Source: Fusobacterium ulcerans ATCC 49185 (GTDB taxonomy: Bacteria; Fusobacteriota; Fusobacteriia; Fusobacteriales; Fusobacteriaceae). From it: 64,000 nt of DNA. Below, piece by piece: positions 47,901 through 56,724 of the stretch. The translations under genes were made by a program, and so were the position numbers. Within the stretch, counting starts at the first letter, position 1; each line of letters opens with the position of its first letter. The stretch is taken from positions 744,001 through 808,000 of the forward strand of contig NZ_LR215979.1 in assembly GCF_900683735.1 (NCBI RefSeq), in the 5' to 3' direction. The notes beneath the pieces are model-generated. The model was not told where the DNA came from. It worked only from the letters and a program-made list of their open reading frames with translations, and made no database searches.

Positions 47901-49418
47901 AAAAAATACAACTTTTTAGTAAACTCTTCTAAAATAAATTTAGATTTTTTAAACATTTTTTTAGAAAAATATGGTATAACTAATATAGAAGGAATTGCAG
48001 CCTTCAATTTAGATTTGAAAGATGATGGAAACAGCGGGTATTTCAATTTGATGAATTTTGGAATGAAATCTAAAGAATTTTTTATTAATATGGATAACTT
48101 TAATAGTACAATTAAACTTGATAAAAAACGTCTTTATATAGAAAATTTCCAAGGAAAACTGAATGATGGGGATACTACTTTAAAAGGATATCTGGAATTA
48201 CCAAGCATAACAGATATAGCTGAAAATCCTTATTATATGGAAGATTTAGACTATGATATATCACTTGATACTAAAGGAGTAAACTATAAATACAGCGATT
48301 ACTTTAGAGTTATGTTTGATACAAAATTTAATATGAAAAATAATAAATTAGCAGGAAATATTAATATCATAGATGGAGAAGTTGAAAATATTCCAAGTAA
48401 CTCAAAATCATTATTTCAGATAATCAAAAACTTTTTATTTAAATCATCATCCTCAATAGTAAATAAAAGTGAAGATCTTGGAAAAGATTTTCAGATTAAC
48501 ACTATTTTTGAAAAATCATTAGAATTAGATGTAACGCTGAAAATAGATAAAGGAATCAAACTTGATATACAGGATGTCAATATATTTGTTGGTGATGTAG
48601 AAGGAATTGTTGTAGGAGGAGGAAGACTTTCAGGTAAAAATGGAAAATTTGTTTTCTTAGGAGATGCAGAAATAAAAAATGGTTCATTAGCAATAAATGG
48701 AAATACGTTTGAATTAGATAAAGCACTTGTAATATTTAATGACAGAAAAGATTATTTTCCTAATGTAAATCCAACTTTAGTTATAGACTCTAGAGTAAAA
48801 GTACAGAATGATGAATTAGGAATGAGCATAAATGGGGAACTGGATGCCCTTAGATTTACAATAACATCTAAAAATGGAAGTGCCAGTGGTAATTTATCAT
48901 CTTTGTTAATAGGGGATGAAGAATTTTCTGACAGTGCCTCAGCAACATTATTTAAAACTGTAATAGGAAGTCAATTATCGCAAACAATATTCAGACCAGT
49001 TTCAAATCTTATAAAAAATACTTTGAATATATCAAAATTTAGGATAAAGTCAAATATTTTGACAAGTGAAAATCAGAATCCAAATGCAGAGGATAACAGG
49101 CTGCGTTTAGGTGCTGTCATAGAAGCAGAAGATAATATTTACAAAGATAAATTATACTGGGTAGCAAGAGGTACCTTATTGGGGGATGATAACGCAGAAA
49201 ATAATAACGAGAGAAACAGTGGAGCATTTGAAGAATATGACTTTTCAGTAGAATACAGATTTAAACCTGGACAATCTATTGGAATAGGAGCAGGAAAGCT
49301 TCCTAGAAAGGCTAAAACTAAGGCCGATGAAAATTCAAAAAATTCTATAAATTATCATATTGACTTCAAATTTGAGAAAAAATATGATACTCTATTAGAT
49401 ATCTTCAGAAAGCAATAA
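44979..49418 (+). CDS. tamB: TamB-like translocation and assembly module protein (DUF490)
   Basis: A 1479-residue protein with one N-terminal membrane anchor (residues ~12-30) and a long beta-strand-repetitive body that would span the periplasm, ending with the conserved DUF490 region (the GGGRLSGKNGKFVFLGDAEIKNGSLAING stretch and the SLLIGDEEFSDSAS loop) around residues 1200-1360. TamB-like proteins form a groove that moves lipids or helps outer-membrane proteins assemble. No tamA is present, and bamA follows directly after 15 bases, so it may work with BamA. AGGAGGAGG site precedes the start. Confidence 0.88.
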   Translation: MKEFYKNNKKKIITGLSLLLILAGGYWSVRYHLSKTVEIILQIALGPKISSSSIEFKRYGLIEIKNLKLVNNKKTIIEAPKVELLYSKESLKKLRIEDIIIYDGTANITREKNGDINIVAAFTVGSKEESVDIETKEKEYKPGIGVPINRITAINATTNYTDLSYTNPIQETAYGTNGFLTFSKEKGINLIFKGKNEQQLYTFALNTSKEPYDINIKLENIAVKTELLQYAYDGDEISYKGGMLNLDLSISPKGLFGNADFKDVTVKYKELDTDIKVSEGTVDFQGKTVIVKADYEVFDTKEKFLLVYADDELNIDFAAKNVTYPQIQKYSLAKDINLPIENLVINDVKFNLNLNSEREFKVTIDFLSKDFVLNNLELRNTIGKFVYDSKGIHIKDLSTDFSFWNKERKEELFKKKIALSLDYFEDEGALTFDIKGNESINNYIPNINGVFNFETKNKNFNFNFLSNIIKLRGRYYSNIEKINLYRAGKFSLDYDLKNKNLERGSGVIDFNLYNLRFALDFIAENNKIMIDSLTAHDKNEDKITFNLTGETDISKMSYDLKFDAEELNVERNILNEDALLNASLNGEISGENGNINASVDVKSLTFKYLAEIKDIAGKFEFKKDEKIFGDFKGSIGQVRYNDYDLNGFIFAMRIKDDKFEIRDFRNGIIDINGNINLKNLASNINFSVKDLDFEKFNIEYPKFYINDVKGKITGKINDPKIDVKINDIKLDIGDEKKDILVHGDINYSKSLVKANKIYLNSNIFNGKYNLKNKKYNAVLNIIEDDPSEYYLDTNLKYRVIGTLKVDGEDKKINARLNSTIDKIYMRGTKLPNVYVEGRYKTDNIPDGTIELNKIVLSNGDMKDILQLTAGYNLQTKEISADIDNQVVKLDTLKEYTKEETVNGNLIFNGKLSGKVEDLKYDLKINSNLISMKEINFKNFLIKINGNLDKVFLDEFSFKYLENSFYSKGDVTLENKKYNFLVNSSKINLDFLNIFLEKYGITNIEGIAAFNLDLKDDGNSGYFNLMNFGMKSKEFFINMDNFNSTIKLDKKRLYIENFQGKLNDGDTTLKGYLELPSITDIAENPYYMEDLDYDISLDTKGVNYKYSDYFRVMFDTKFNMKNNKLAGNINIIDGEVENIPSNSKSLFQIIKNFLFKSSSSIVNKSEDLGKDFQINTIFEKSLELDVTLKIDKGIKLDIQDVNIFVGDVEGIVVGGGRLSGKNGKFVFLGDAEIKNGSLAINGNTFELDKALVIFNDRKDYFPNVNPTLVIDSRVKVQNDELGMSINGELDALRFTITSKNGSASGNLSSLLIGDEEFSDSASATLFKTVIGSQLSQTIFRPVSNLIKNTLNISKFRIKSNILTSENQNPNAEDNRLRLGAVIEAEDNIYKDKLYWVARGTLLGDDNAENNNERNSGAFEEYDFSVEYRFKPGQSIGIGAGKLPRKAKTKADENSKNSINYHIDFKFEKKYDTLLDIFRKQ

Positions 49419-49433
49419 AAAACGGAGGTAAGG

Positions 49434-51515
49434 ATGAGAAAACAATTAATAGTACTAATGGTTTTTCTATTGGGACTTTTCAGTTTTGGTGCTGAATCTA
49501 ATTACAGCATTAAAAAAGTGGAGGTTATAAACAATAGAGAGATTCCTTTTGAAATCATTTTGGAGAACATGAGGTCAAAAGAGGGAGAGAAGTTTGTAAC
49601 AGATAATATGATTGAAGATTACAAAAGTATCAAAGGGTTAGAATATGTAAATGATGTTTCTATTCAACCAACAGTTTATGATGGTGGAATAAAGCTGACT
49701 GTTGATATAACAGAAAACAGGGATGCAAAATCTATGCTTGAGAAAAAAGGGATTATCCCTTTATCAGAAAGAGGAAAAGTTGATACATCTTTACTAGTAA
49801 ACTCAATTGAATTTATTGGAAATCATTATGTAAGTACTAAAGAACTTATGGATAAAGTTCCAGTAAAGGTTGGAAGTTATTTTTCTAAAAATAAGGTTAT
49901 AGAAGGACATAAAAATCTTATTGAAAGTGGATATTTCAGAGATGTTATTCCTGATGCTGTTAAAAGTGGAAAAGGGGTAAAAGTAATATATGAAGTTATG
50001 GAAAACCCAATTCTTAATGGGGTAAATATTATAGGAAACACTGTTTATTCAACAGAAGATTTAATGAAAGTTATACAAACTGAGCCTGGAAAGATATTTA
50101 ATATTAATACTATCAGAGAAGATAGAGATAGAATTTTAAAAAAATATCAAGATGATGGGTATACACTTACTGATGTTACAGATATAGGAATCAATGGAAA
50201 TCTAGAACTTGAAATTTATTTGAGTGAAGGAACAGTAAGAGATATTCAATTCAAAAAGATGGTAACAAAACAAAAAGGTGCTAGAAGAAAACCTACTGAT
50301 GATGTTTTAAAAACTAAAACATATGTAATAGAGAGAGAACTTGAATTTTCTAAAGATGAAATATTTAATTCAAATAAATACGATGAAACTGTAAAAAATC
50401 TAATGAGATTAGGACATTTCAAAAATGTTAAATATGAATCAAGAGATATTCCTGGAGATCCAGATGGAAAAACTATAATACTTCTTCTTGATGAAGAAAG
50501 AACTGCTATACTTCAGGGAGCAATATCTTATGGTTCTGAAATAGGTCTATTAGGAACTATCTCAATAAAAGATACTAACTGGAAAGGTAAAGGTCAGGAA
50601 CTTGGATTTACATTTGAGAAATCTGATGAAGATTATACAAGCTTTTCAATTAATTTCTATGATCCTTGGATCAAAGATACAGATAGAATTTCATGGGGAT
50701 GGAGCTTATACAAAAATAGCTATGAAGACGATGACAGTAAATTATTCCATGAAATAGATACTATTGGAGCTAAATTCAATATAGGTAAAGGACTTACTAA
50801 AAATGTAAGATTAAGTCTTGGAACTAAATTTGAATATGTAGAAGAAAAAGCTCAAAAGAATAAATTCTATAAAAATGGTGGAAAATATTATTGGTTTAAT
50901 GGTGGAGAAGAAGTTCAAGGTATTGATGATGACTACTTTATTTGGAGTTTATTTCCATCTTTAACTTATGACACAAGAAACCATTTCTGGAATCCTACAG
51001 CAGGAGAATATGCTAAACTTCAACTAGAAGGAGGATATGCTGGTGGTTATGATGGTGATATTTTTGGAAATATTACATTAGAACTTAGAAAATATCATAG
51101 AGGATTCTTTAAAAATAATACATTTGCTTATAAAGTTGTTGGAGGAATCATGACAGATTCTACAAAAGAAACTCAAAGATTCTGGGTAGGTGGAGGAAGT
51201 ACACTTAGAGGATACGATGGTGGTTTCTTTAAAGGTACTCAAAAGATTGTTGGTACTGTTGAAAACAGAACTCAAATCAATGAACTTCTTGGATTTGTTG
51301 TATTCTTTGATGCTGGTAGAGCATGGAATTATAAAGGAAGAGATAGAGATTATGGTCAAGATGCAGATATTCCAGATAAAATTGCAACAACAGCAGGGGT
51401 AGGATTAAGACTTAATACACCTATTGGTCCATTAAGATTTGACTTTGGATGGCCAGTTGGAGATAAAATGGATAGTGGAATGGAGTTCTATTTCAATATG
51501 GGACAATCATTTTAA
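49434..51515 (+). CDS. bamA: Outer membrane protein assembly factor BamA (Omp85)
   Basis: A 693-residue Omp85 protein: signal peptide (residues 1-20, MRKQLIVLMVFLLGLFSFGA), a run of POTRA domains to about residue 355 (for example VNSIEFIGNHYVSTKELMDKVP, VNIIGNTVYSTEDLMKVI), and a C-terminal 16-strand barrel. The loop-6 signature is present as LRGY near residue 592 (GGGSTLRGYDGG), and the last residue is Phe, as needed for barrel targeting. It inserts beta-barrel proteins in the outer membrane. It is followed by skp and lpxD, as in many diderms. GGAGGT site. Confidence 0.95.
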   Translation: MRKQLIVLMVFLLGLFSFGAESNYSIKKVEVINNREIPFEIILENMRSKEGEKFVTDNMIEDYKSIKGLEYVNDVSIQPTVYDGGIKLTVDITENRDAKSMLEKKGIIPLSERGKVDTSLLVNSIEFIGNHYVSTKELMDKVPVKVGSYFSKNKVIEGHKNLIESGYFRDVIPDAVKSGKGVKVIYEVMENPILNGVNIIGNTVYSTEDLMKVIQTEPGKIFNINTIREDRDRILKKYQDDGYTLTDVTDIGINGNLELEIYLSEGTVRDIQFKKMVTKQKGARRKPTDDVLKTKTYVIERELEFSKDEIFNSNKYDETVKNLMRLGHFKNVKYESRDIPGDPDGKTIILLLDEERTAILQGAISYGSEIGLLGTISIKDTNWKGKGQELGFTFEKSDEDYTSFSINFYDPWIKDTDRISWGWSLYKNSYEDDDSKLFHEIDTIGAKFNIGKGLTKNVRLSLGTKFEYVEEKAQKNKFYKNGGKYYWFNGGEEVQGIDDDYFIWSLFPSLTYDTRNHFWNPTAGEYAKLQLEGGYAGGYDGDIFGNITLELRKYHRGFFKNNTFAYKVVGGIMTDSTKETQRFWVGGGSTLRGYDGGFFKGTQKIVGTVENRTQINELLGFVVFFDAGRAWNYKGRDRDYGQDADIPDKIATTAGVGLRLNTPIGPLRFDFGWPVGDKMDSGMEFYFNMGQSF

Positions 51516-51544
51516 CATAATATAAAGTAACGGAGGTATCACAC

Positions 51545-52024
51545 ATGAAAAAAATATTAATACCAGCAATGGCATTAATGCTGTCAGTATCAGCATTTGC
51601 TATGAAAGTTGGGTATGTTAACTCACAAGAGGCTTTTGCTAAATTTTCCCAAACTAAAACAGTTCAAGAAAATTTAAATAAAGAAAAAACTAGACTTGAA
51701 AATGAAATCAAACAAAAAGAAGTAGCGCTTCAGAAAGCACAACTTGAACTTCAAGCAAAAGGAGCAAAGGTTACTGATAAAGAAAAAACAGCTTTTGAAG
51801 GACAAGTAAAAGCTTTCCAAAAATTTATACAAGATTCTCAAACTAAATTGAGCAAAGAGGAATTTACAAGATTCCAAGCTATTGAAACTACAATGAATAA
51901 TGCAATTTCAGAAGTGGCTAAAGCTGGAAAATATGATTATGTATTTGAAGCTGGAGCAGTAAAATTTGGTGGAGAAAATATAACTGATAAAGTAATAAGC
52001 ACTATGGAAAAAAACAAAAAATAG
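51545..52024 (+). CDS. skp: Periplasmic chaperone Skp/OmpH
   Basis: A 159-residue periplasmic protein with a signal peptide ending at ALA-type VSAFA (residues 1-19), then KVGYVNSQEAFAKFSQTKTVQENL, the OmpH start, and a long coiled-coil of Lys/Glu/Gln (residues ~35-110) that forms the tentacles of the trimer. It carries unfolded barrel proteins to BamA, encoded just upstream. GGAGGTAT site. The size fits the family (about 160). Confidence 0.93.
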   Translation: MKKILIPAMALMLSVSAFAMKVGYVNSQEAFAKFSQTKTVQENLNKEKTRLENEIKQKEVALQKAQLELQAKGAKVTDKEKTAFEGQVKAFQKFIQDSQTKLSKEEFTRFQAIETTMNNAISEVAKAGKYDYVFEAGAVKFGGENITDKVISTMEKNKK

Positions 52025-52044
52025 AAATATTTTAAGGAGGTAAC

Positions 52045-53055
52045 ATGAACTACAAGTTAGTTGATTTGATTGCCCTCCTTGGTTGTGAAGTAAAGGGAGA
52101 TTTAAGTCTGGAAAATATTTCTGGGCTTGCTCCCTTTTTTCAAGCACAAGAGGACAGTCTGACATTTGCATCAGATGAAAAATTTTTAAAAAAGCTGCAT
52201 GAAACTAGAGCAAAAGTAATAATAGTACCAGATATTCCTTTACCAGAAAATATTGGAAAGACATATTTGAAAGTTAAAGAAAATCCAAGAACGCTTATGC
52301 CAAAACTTTTGAATTTTTTTAAGAGGAAAACTAGACCTTTTGAAAAAATGATAGAAGATTCCAGCAAAATAGGAAATAATGTCAGACTAGCACCAAATGT
52401 TTACATAGGGCATGATACTGTAATAGGAGATAATGTAGTTATTCATCCTAATGTAACAATAGGAGAAGGAGTAACAATAGGAGAGGGAACAGTTATTTAT
52501 TCCAATGCAACTATTAGAGAATTTTGTGTTATTGGAAAAAAATGTGTGATTCAGCCAGGAGCGGTAATAGGGTCAGATGGATTTGGATTTATAAAAATTG
52601 CTGGAAATAACACTAAGATAGAGCAGATAGGGCATGTAGTATTGGAAGATGAAGTAGAAATAGGGGCTAATACCACAATAGATAGAGGAACTATAGGAAA
52701 TACAGTAATTAAAAAATTTACTAAAATAGATAATCTAGTACAAATAGCTCATAATGATATAATTGGAGAAAATTGCCTTCTTATATCCCAAGTAGGGATA
52801 GCTGGAAGTGTTGAAGTGGGAGATAATACTACTCTTGCTGGGCAGGTAGGAGTAGCTGGACACTTAAAGATAGGAAGCAATGTAGTCATAGCAGCTAAAT
52901 CTGGAGTAAGTGGAAATGTGGCAGATAATCAAATGTTATCAGGATATCCTTTAATGGATCATAAAGAAGATTTAAAAGTAAGGGTTTCATGGAAAAAACT
53001 TCCTGAATTATTAAAAAGAGTTAGAGCTATAGAAAAAAAATTAGAAGAAAAATAG
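52045..53055 (+). CDS. lpxD: UDP-3-O-acyl-glucosamine N-acyltransferase LpxD
   Basis: A 336-residue acyltransferase of lipid A synthesis that adds the second acyl chain to UDP-3-O-acyl-glucosamine. It has an N-terminal uridine-binding domain and a left-handed beta-helix of hexapeptide repeats ([24 protein letters not shown] and following). His236 in QIAHNDIIG matches the catalytic His of E. coli LpxD. It confirms a lipopolysaccharide-bearing outer membrane. AAGGAGGT site; preceded by skp by 20 bases. fabZ and lpxA do not follow here, unlike in proteobacteria. Confidence 0.96.
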   Translation: MNYKLVDLIALLGCEVKGDLSLENISGLAPFFQAQEDSLTFASDEKFLKKLHETRAKVIIVPDIPLPENIGKTYLKVKENPRTLMPKLLNFFKRKTRPFEKMIEDSSKIGNNVRLAPNVYIGHDTVIGDNVVIHPNVTIGEGVTIGEGTVIYSNATIREFCVIGKKCVIQPGAVIGSDGFGFIKIAGNNTKIEQIGHVVLEDEVEIGANTTIDRGTIGNTVIKKFTKIDNLVQIAHNDIIGENCLLISQVGIAGSVEVGDNTTLAGQVGVAGHLKIGSNVVIAAKSGVSGNVADNQMLSGYPLMDHKEDLKVRVSWKKLPELLKRVRAIEKKLEEK

Positions 53056-53074
53056 AAAGAAATTAAAAACATAT

Positions 53075-53103
53075 TTGAACTATCTGGAATAAAGTGGTAA
53101 AAT
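53075..53103 (+). promoter_or_regulatory. Promoter before the DUF2344 gene
   Basis: TTGAAC (53075-53080), 17 bases, TAAAAT (53098-53103), 35 bases before the start codon. Confidence 0.75.
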
Positions 53104-53138
53104 GGCAGAATACAAAATAAATATTATCAGAGGTAAAA

Positions 53139-53732
53139 ATGAAAAAAAGAGTGTATTTTGATAAGTTTGGAGAAATGAAATTCATTTCCCACCTAGACTT
53201 GCTCAGATTTTTTGACAGACTTTTAAAAAAATCTCAGATTCCTGTAAAATACAGTCAAGGATTCCATCCAAGACCTAAAATGTCTTTTGGAAGTCCTGTG
53301 TCCTTGGGAACAGAAGCATATGATGAAATGATGGATTTTGAATTGGAAACTCCAATGTCAAATGAAGAGGTATTTAAAAGGCTTAATAGTAGCAATGTTG
53401 TAGGTTTCAAAGTAAATAAAGTTGAGGAAGTACCTAAAAAATCCTCCATAATGGAAGAATATACTGTCATGATATATGAGATTGAAGGCAGTGAAGAAGA
53501 TATCTCAAAATTAGAAGAACTTTTGAACAGAGATGAAATAGTAGAAATAAAAGAGAAGAAGGGGAAAATTGCCACAAGAGATCTTAAAGTAAGAATAAAA
53601 TCTTTTAAAAGAGAGAATAATAAGATTGCTATGGAAATAATAAATACTTCACCTAATTCTTATCTTGAGCTTGTAGGTATAGAGCAGCAAGATGTAAAAA
53701 TAAAAAGATGTGGATATAAAATAAATTCTTAA
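53139..53732 (+). CDS. TIGR03936/DUF2344 family radical SAM-linked protein
   Basis: A 197-residue protein with the DUF2344 start: RVYFDKFGEMKFISHLDLLRFFDRLLKK, then YSQGFHPRPKMSFGSPVSLG. In many anaerobes the domain is fused to or adjacent to a radical SAM protein; here it stands alone and the radical SAM partner is not visible in the window. Function of the family is not settled, but links to RNA or ribosome modification have been suggested by context. The start has GAGG and its own promoter; serS follows after 30 bases. Confidence 0.85.
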   Translation: MKKRVYFDKFGEMKFISHLDLLRFFDRLLKKSQIPVKYSQGFHPRPKMSFGSPVSLGTEAYDEMMDFELETPMSNEEVFKRLNSSNVVGFKVNKVEEVPKKSSIMEEYTVMIYEIEGSEEDISKLEELLNRDEIVEIKEKKGKIATRDLKVRIKSFKRENNKIAMEIINTSPNSYLELVGIEQQDVKIKRCGYKINS

Positions 53733-53762
53733 AATAACAAATAATTTAGAGAGGGGATAAAT

Positions 53763-55034
53763 ATGTTAGAATTAAAATTTATTCGTGAGAACAGAGAACT
53801 TGTGAGAGAGATGCTTGCTAATAGAAACAGTAACATTGATCTTGCAGAATTTGACAAACTTGATGAAGAGAGAAGAACTATACTAGGTGAAGTAGAACTT
53901 TTAAAACAAAAAAGAAATACTGAATCTGCTGAAATCGCAAGATTAAAAAAGGAAAAACAAGACGCTTCTCAAATAATAGAAGAGATGGGAAAAGTTTCTG
54001 CTCAAATAAAAGAGCTTGATGCAAAATTAGCAGAAGTAGATGAGAAACTTACTTATTTCCAAATGGTAATTCCGAATATGTATCAAGAAGGAACTCCAGT
54101 AGGAAAAGATGAAGAATCAAATGTTGAAGTAAGAAGATGGGGAACACCAAGAGAATTTACATTTGAACCAAAAGCTCACTGGGAAATAGGAGAAAATCTT
54201 GGAATACTTGATTTTGAAAGAGGATCAAAATTAGGAGGATCAAGATTTGTATTGTATAGAGGAATGGGAGCAAGAGTAGAAAGAGCTCTTATCAACTTTA
54301 TGCTTGATATGCATACTACAGAACATGGATATACTGAGCATATAACTCCATTTTTAGTAAAAAGAGAAATATGTGAAGGAACTGGACAGCTTCCTAAATT
54401 TGAAGAAGATATGTATAGAACTACTGATGATATGTTCCTTATTTCAACTTCTGAAATTACAATGACTAATATCCATAGAAAAGAGATATTAGATGAAAAA
54501 GAATTACCAAAATATTATACAGCTTACTCTCCATGTTTCAGAAGAGAAGCAGGATCATATGGTAAAGATGTTAAAGGAATAATCAGAGTACACCAATTCA
54601 ATAAAGTGGAAATGGTAAAAATAGCAACTCAGGAATCTTCTTATGAAGAATTAGAAAAAATGGTAGTTAATGCTGAAGAGGTTCTTCAAAGACTTGAGCT
54701 TCCATACAGAGTTATTCAACTATGCACTGGAGACTTAGGATTCTCAGCTGCTAAGACTTATGACTTAGAAGTATGGCTTCCATCTCAAAATAAATACAGA
54801 GAAATTTCTTCTTGCTCTAACTGTACAGATTTCCAAGCTAGAAGAATGGGACTTAAATACAGACCTAATGGAAGTTCAAAAAGTGAGTTCTGCCATACAT
54901 TAAATGGATCAGGACTTGCAGTAGGAAGAACTTTTGTAGCTATTATGGAGAATTATCAACAGGAAGATGGATCATTCCTTATTCCAAAAGCTCTAGTTCC
55001 ATATATGGGTGGAATAGATGTTATTAAAAAGTAG
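53763..55034 (+). CDS. serS: Serine-tRNA ligase
   Basis: A 423-residue class II synthetase that charges tRNA-Ser. Residues ~25-105 form the antiparallel coiled-coil that reads the tRNA variable arm. The catalytic core contains motif 2 ([26 protein letters not shown]) and motif 3 ([20 protein letters not shown]), with [10 protein letters not shown] for serine binding. GAGGGGAT site. The last 17 bases overlap the next gene. Confidence 0.97.
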   Translation: MLELKFIRENRELVREMLANRNSNIDLAEFDKLDEERRTILGEVELLKQKRNTESAEIARLKKEKQDASQIIEEMGKVSAQIKELDAKLAEVDEKLTYFQMVIPNMYQEGTPVGKDEESNVEVRRWGTPREFTFEPKAHWEIGENLGILDFERGSKLGGSRFVLYRGMGARVERALINFMLDMHTTEHGYTEHITPFLVKREICEGTGQLPKFEEDMYRTTDDMFLISTSEITMTNIHRKEILDEKELPKYYTAYSPCFRREAGSYGKDVKGIIRVHQFNKVEMVKIATQESSYEELEKMVVNAEEVLQRLELPYRVIQLCTGDLGFSAAKTYDLEVWLPSQNKYREISSCSNCTDFQARRMGLKYRPNGSSKSEFCHTLNGSGLAVGRTFVAIMENYQQEDGSFLIPKALVPYMGGIDVIKK

Positions 55035-55491
55035 TTTATTTATACTGCTTCTAAGTAATATATTCATTGGAAATATAAAAATAATGTTTGGAATAACTAT
55101 CATTCTTTTTGTGATGAACCTTATTTTGAACAAAGATTTAAAAAAGAATATTGGAAAAATGAAATTTTTATTTTTTCTGTATTTTAGTACATGTCTTGTC
55201 CAGCTTTTTTATACACAGGAAGGAAGAGTTTTATTTAAAATAGGAAGTTTTTATGTAACTGAAGAGGGTGCGTTTAATTTCTTATTAAATTTTTTAAGAA
55301 TATTTAACTTGCTACTCATATCTTGGATAGTGAGTGCAAAGAAAATAATCAGTGGAAAATTCAACAGATATCAGCATGTCATAGAGAATGTCATAGATCT
55401 GGTACCTCAAGCACTTCTCCTTATAAAAAAGAGAATGAAGATAAAATGGTTTTTTAGGCATATTTTAAAACAAATAAGAGTAAAAATATGA
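55018..55491 (+). CDS. Small membrane protein, EcfT/CbiQ-like (orphan ECF T component candidate)
   Basis: A 157-residue hydrophobic protein starting inside serS. Its middle ([27 protein letters not shown]) resembles the T-E-G-x6-L-R-x3-L pattern of EcfT, the coupling membrane subunit of vitamin and metal importers, and the basic end ([24 protein letters not shown]) resembles the helices that contact the ATPases. It is shorter than typical EcfT (about 250) and no ATPase or S component is near. Overlap with serS implies coupled translation. It could be an unrelated membrane protein. Confidence 0.55.
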   Translation: MLLKSSLFILLLSNIFIGNIKIMFGITIILFVMNLILNKDLKKNIGKMKFLFFLYFSTCLVQLFYTQEGRVLFKIGSFYVTEEGAFNFLLNFLRIFNLLLISWIVSAKKIISGKFNRYQHVIENVIDLVPQALLLIKKRMKIKWFFRHILKQIRVKI

Positions 55492-55503
55492 TCTATTATA
55501 GAA

Positions 55504-55532
55504 TTGATTTTATTTTAAATATCTGGTAGAAT
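55504..55532 (+). promoter_or_regulatory. Promoter of fba
   Basis: TTGATT (55504-55509), 17 bases, TAGAAT (55527-55532), 32 bases before the start codon. Confidence 0.65.
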
Positions 55533-55564
55533 TAAGTATATACAAAATTTCAAGGAGGCTATAA

Positions 55565-56542
55565 ATGTACAATTATAAAGATTTAGGACTTTCTAATACT
55601 AAAGAAATGTTTGCTAAAGCTAATAAAGAAGGGTATGCAGTTCCTGCATTTAACTTCAATAATATGGAAATGGCTCTTGCTATAGTAGAAGCATGTGCTG
55701 AAATGGGTTCACCAGTAATCCTTCAATGTTCAAAAGGAGCTCTTAGCTACATGGGAGCTGATGTAGTGCCTTTATTAGGTAAAGCAGCTGTAGACAGAGC
55801 AAGAAATATGGGATCAGATATTCCAGTAGCTCTTCATTTAGATCATGGACCTGATATTGCAACTGTAAAAACTTGTATTGAATCTGGTTTCTCATCAGTA
55901 ATGATTGATGGATCTCACTATGATTTTTCAAAAAATATAGAAGTATCAAAAGAAGTAGTAGAATATGCTCATAAATTTGATGTAACAGTAGAAGCTGAGT
56001 TAGGAGTTCTAGCTGGTATCGAAGATGATGTTAAAGCTGAAAGCCATACTTATACAAATCCTGATGAAGTAGAAGAGTTTGTAAATAAAACAGGAGTTGA
56101 TTCTTTAGCAATAGCTATAGGAACTTCTCATGGAGCTCATAAATTTAAACCAGGTGAAGATCCTAAATTAAGACTTGATATATTAGAAGAAATCGAAAGA
56201 AGAATCCCAGGATTCCCTATTGTACTTCACGGATCATCAGCTGTACCTAAGCAATATACAGATATGATAAAAGAATTTGGTGGAGAAGTTAAAGATGCAA
56301 TAGGAATTCCTAATGCTGAATTAAGAAAAGCTTCTAAATCAGCAGTTGCAAAAATTAATGTTGATACTGATGGAAGACTTGCATTCACAGCTGCTATCAG
56401 GAGAGTTCTTGGAACTAATCCAAAAGAATTTGACCCAAGAAAATATCTTGGAGCTGCAAAAGATGAAATGAAAGCTTATTACAAAACTAAAATAGTAGAT
56501 GTGTTTGGTTCTGAAGGGGCTTATAAAAAAGGAACAAAATAA
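55565..56542 (+). CDS. fba: Fructose-1,6-bisphosphate aldolase, class II
   Basis: A 325-residue zinc aldolase that splits fructose bisphosphate in glycolysis and reverses it in gluconeogenesis. Class II motifs: AFNFNNMEMALAIVEAC, the zinc ligands and active-site Asp in ALHLDHGPD, SVMIDGSHYDF, EAELGVLAG, IAIGTSHGAHKF and VLHGSSAVP. AAGGAGGC site, its own promoter and a strong terminator mark a single-gene transcript, expected for a heavily used enzyme. Confidence 0.97.
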   Translation: MYNYKDLGLSNTKEMFAKANKEGYAVPAFNFNNMEMALAIVEACAEMGSPVILQCSKGALSYMGADVVPLLGKAAVDRARNMGSDIPVALHLDHGPDIATVKTCIESGFSSVMIDGSHYDFSKNIEVSKEVVEYAHKFDVTVEAELGVLAGIEDDVKAESHTYTNPDEVEEFVNKTGVDSLAIAIGTSHGAHKFKPGEDPKLRLDILEEIERRIPGFPIVLHGSSAVPKQYTDMIKEFGGEVKDAIGIPNAELRKASKSAVAKINVDTDGRLAFTAAIRRVLGTNPKEFDPRKYLGAAKDEMKAYYKTKIVDVFGSEGAYKKGTK

Positions 56543-56569
56543 GAAAAGAGCCTAAAAATAGGCTGAATG

Positions 56570-56596
56570 AAAGGACAGCAAAGGTGCTGTCCTTTT
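56570..56596 (+). terminator. Strong terminator after fba
   Basis: AAAGGACAGC (56570-56579) pairs with GCTGTCCTTT (from 56586) and runs into five T. A smaller AGCCT/AGGCT hairpin (56549-56564) precedes it. Confidence 0.93.
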
Positions 56597-56654
56597 TGTA
56601 TAATAAAAAAATGGCATTTTTTTTATTATTTTTTAAGATTTATACTACTTATGC

Positions 56655-56683
56655 TTTACAAAGAAAGACCAATGTATTATAAT
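56655..56683 (+). promoter_or_regulatory. Promoter of the peptidase-mreC unit
   Basis: TTTACA (56655-56660), 17 bases, TATAAT (56678-56683), 42 bases before the start codon. It would drive the tightly overlapping genes that follow. Confidence 0.8.
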
Positions 56684-56724
56684 TATATGAAAGAAAGTAT
56701 TAAAAAACGAAAATAGGAGGAATC

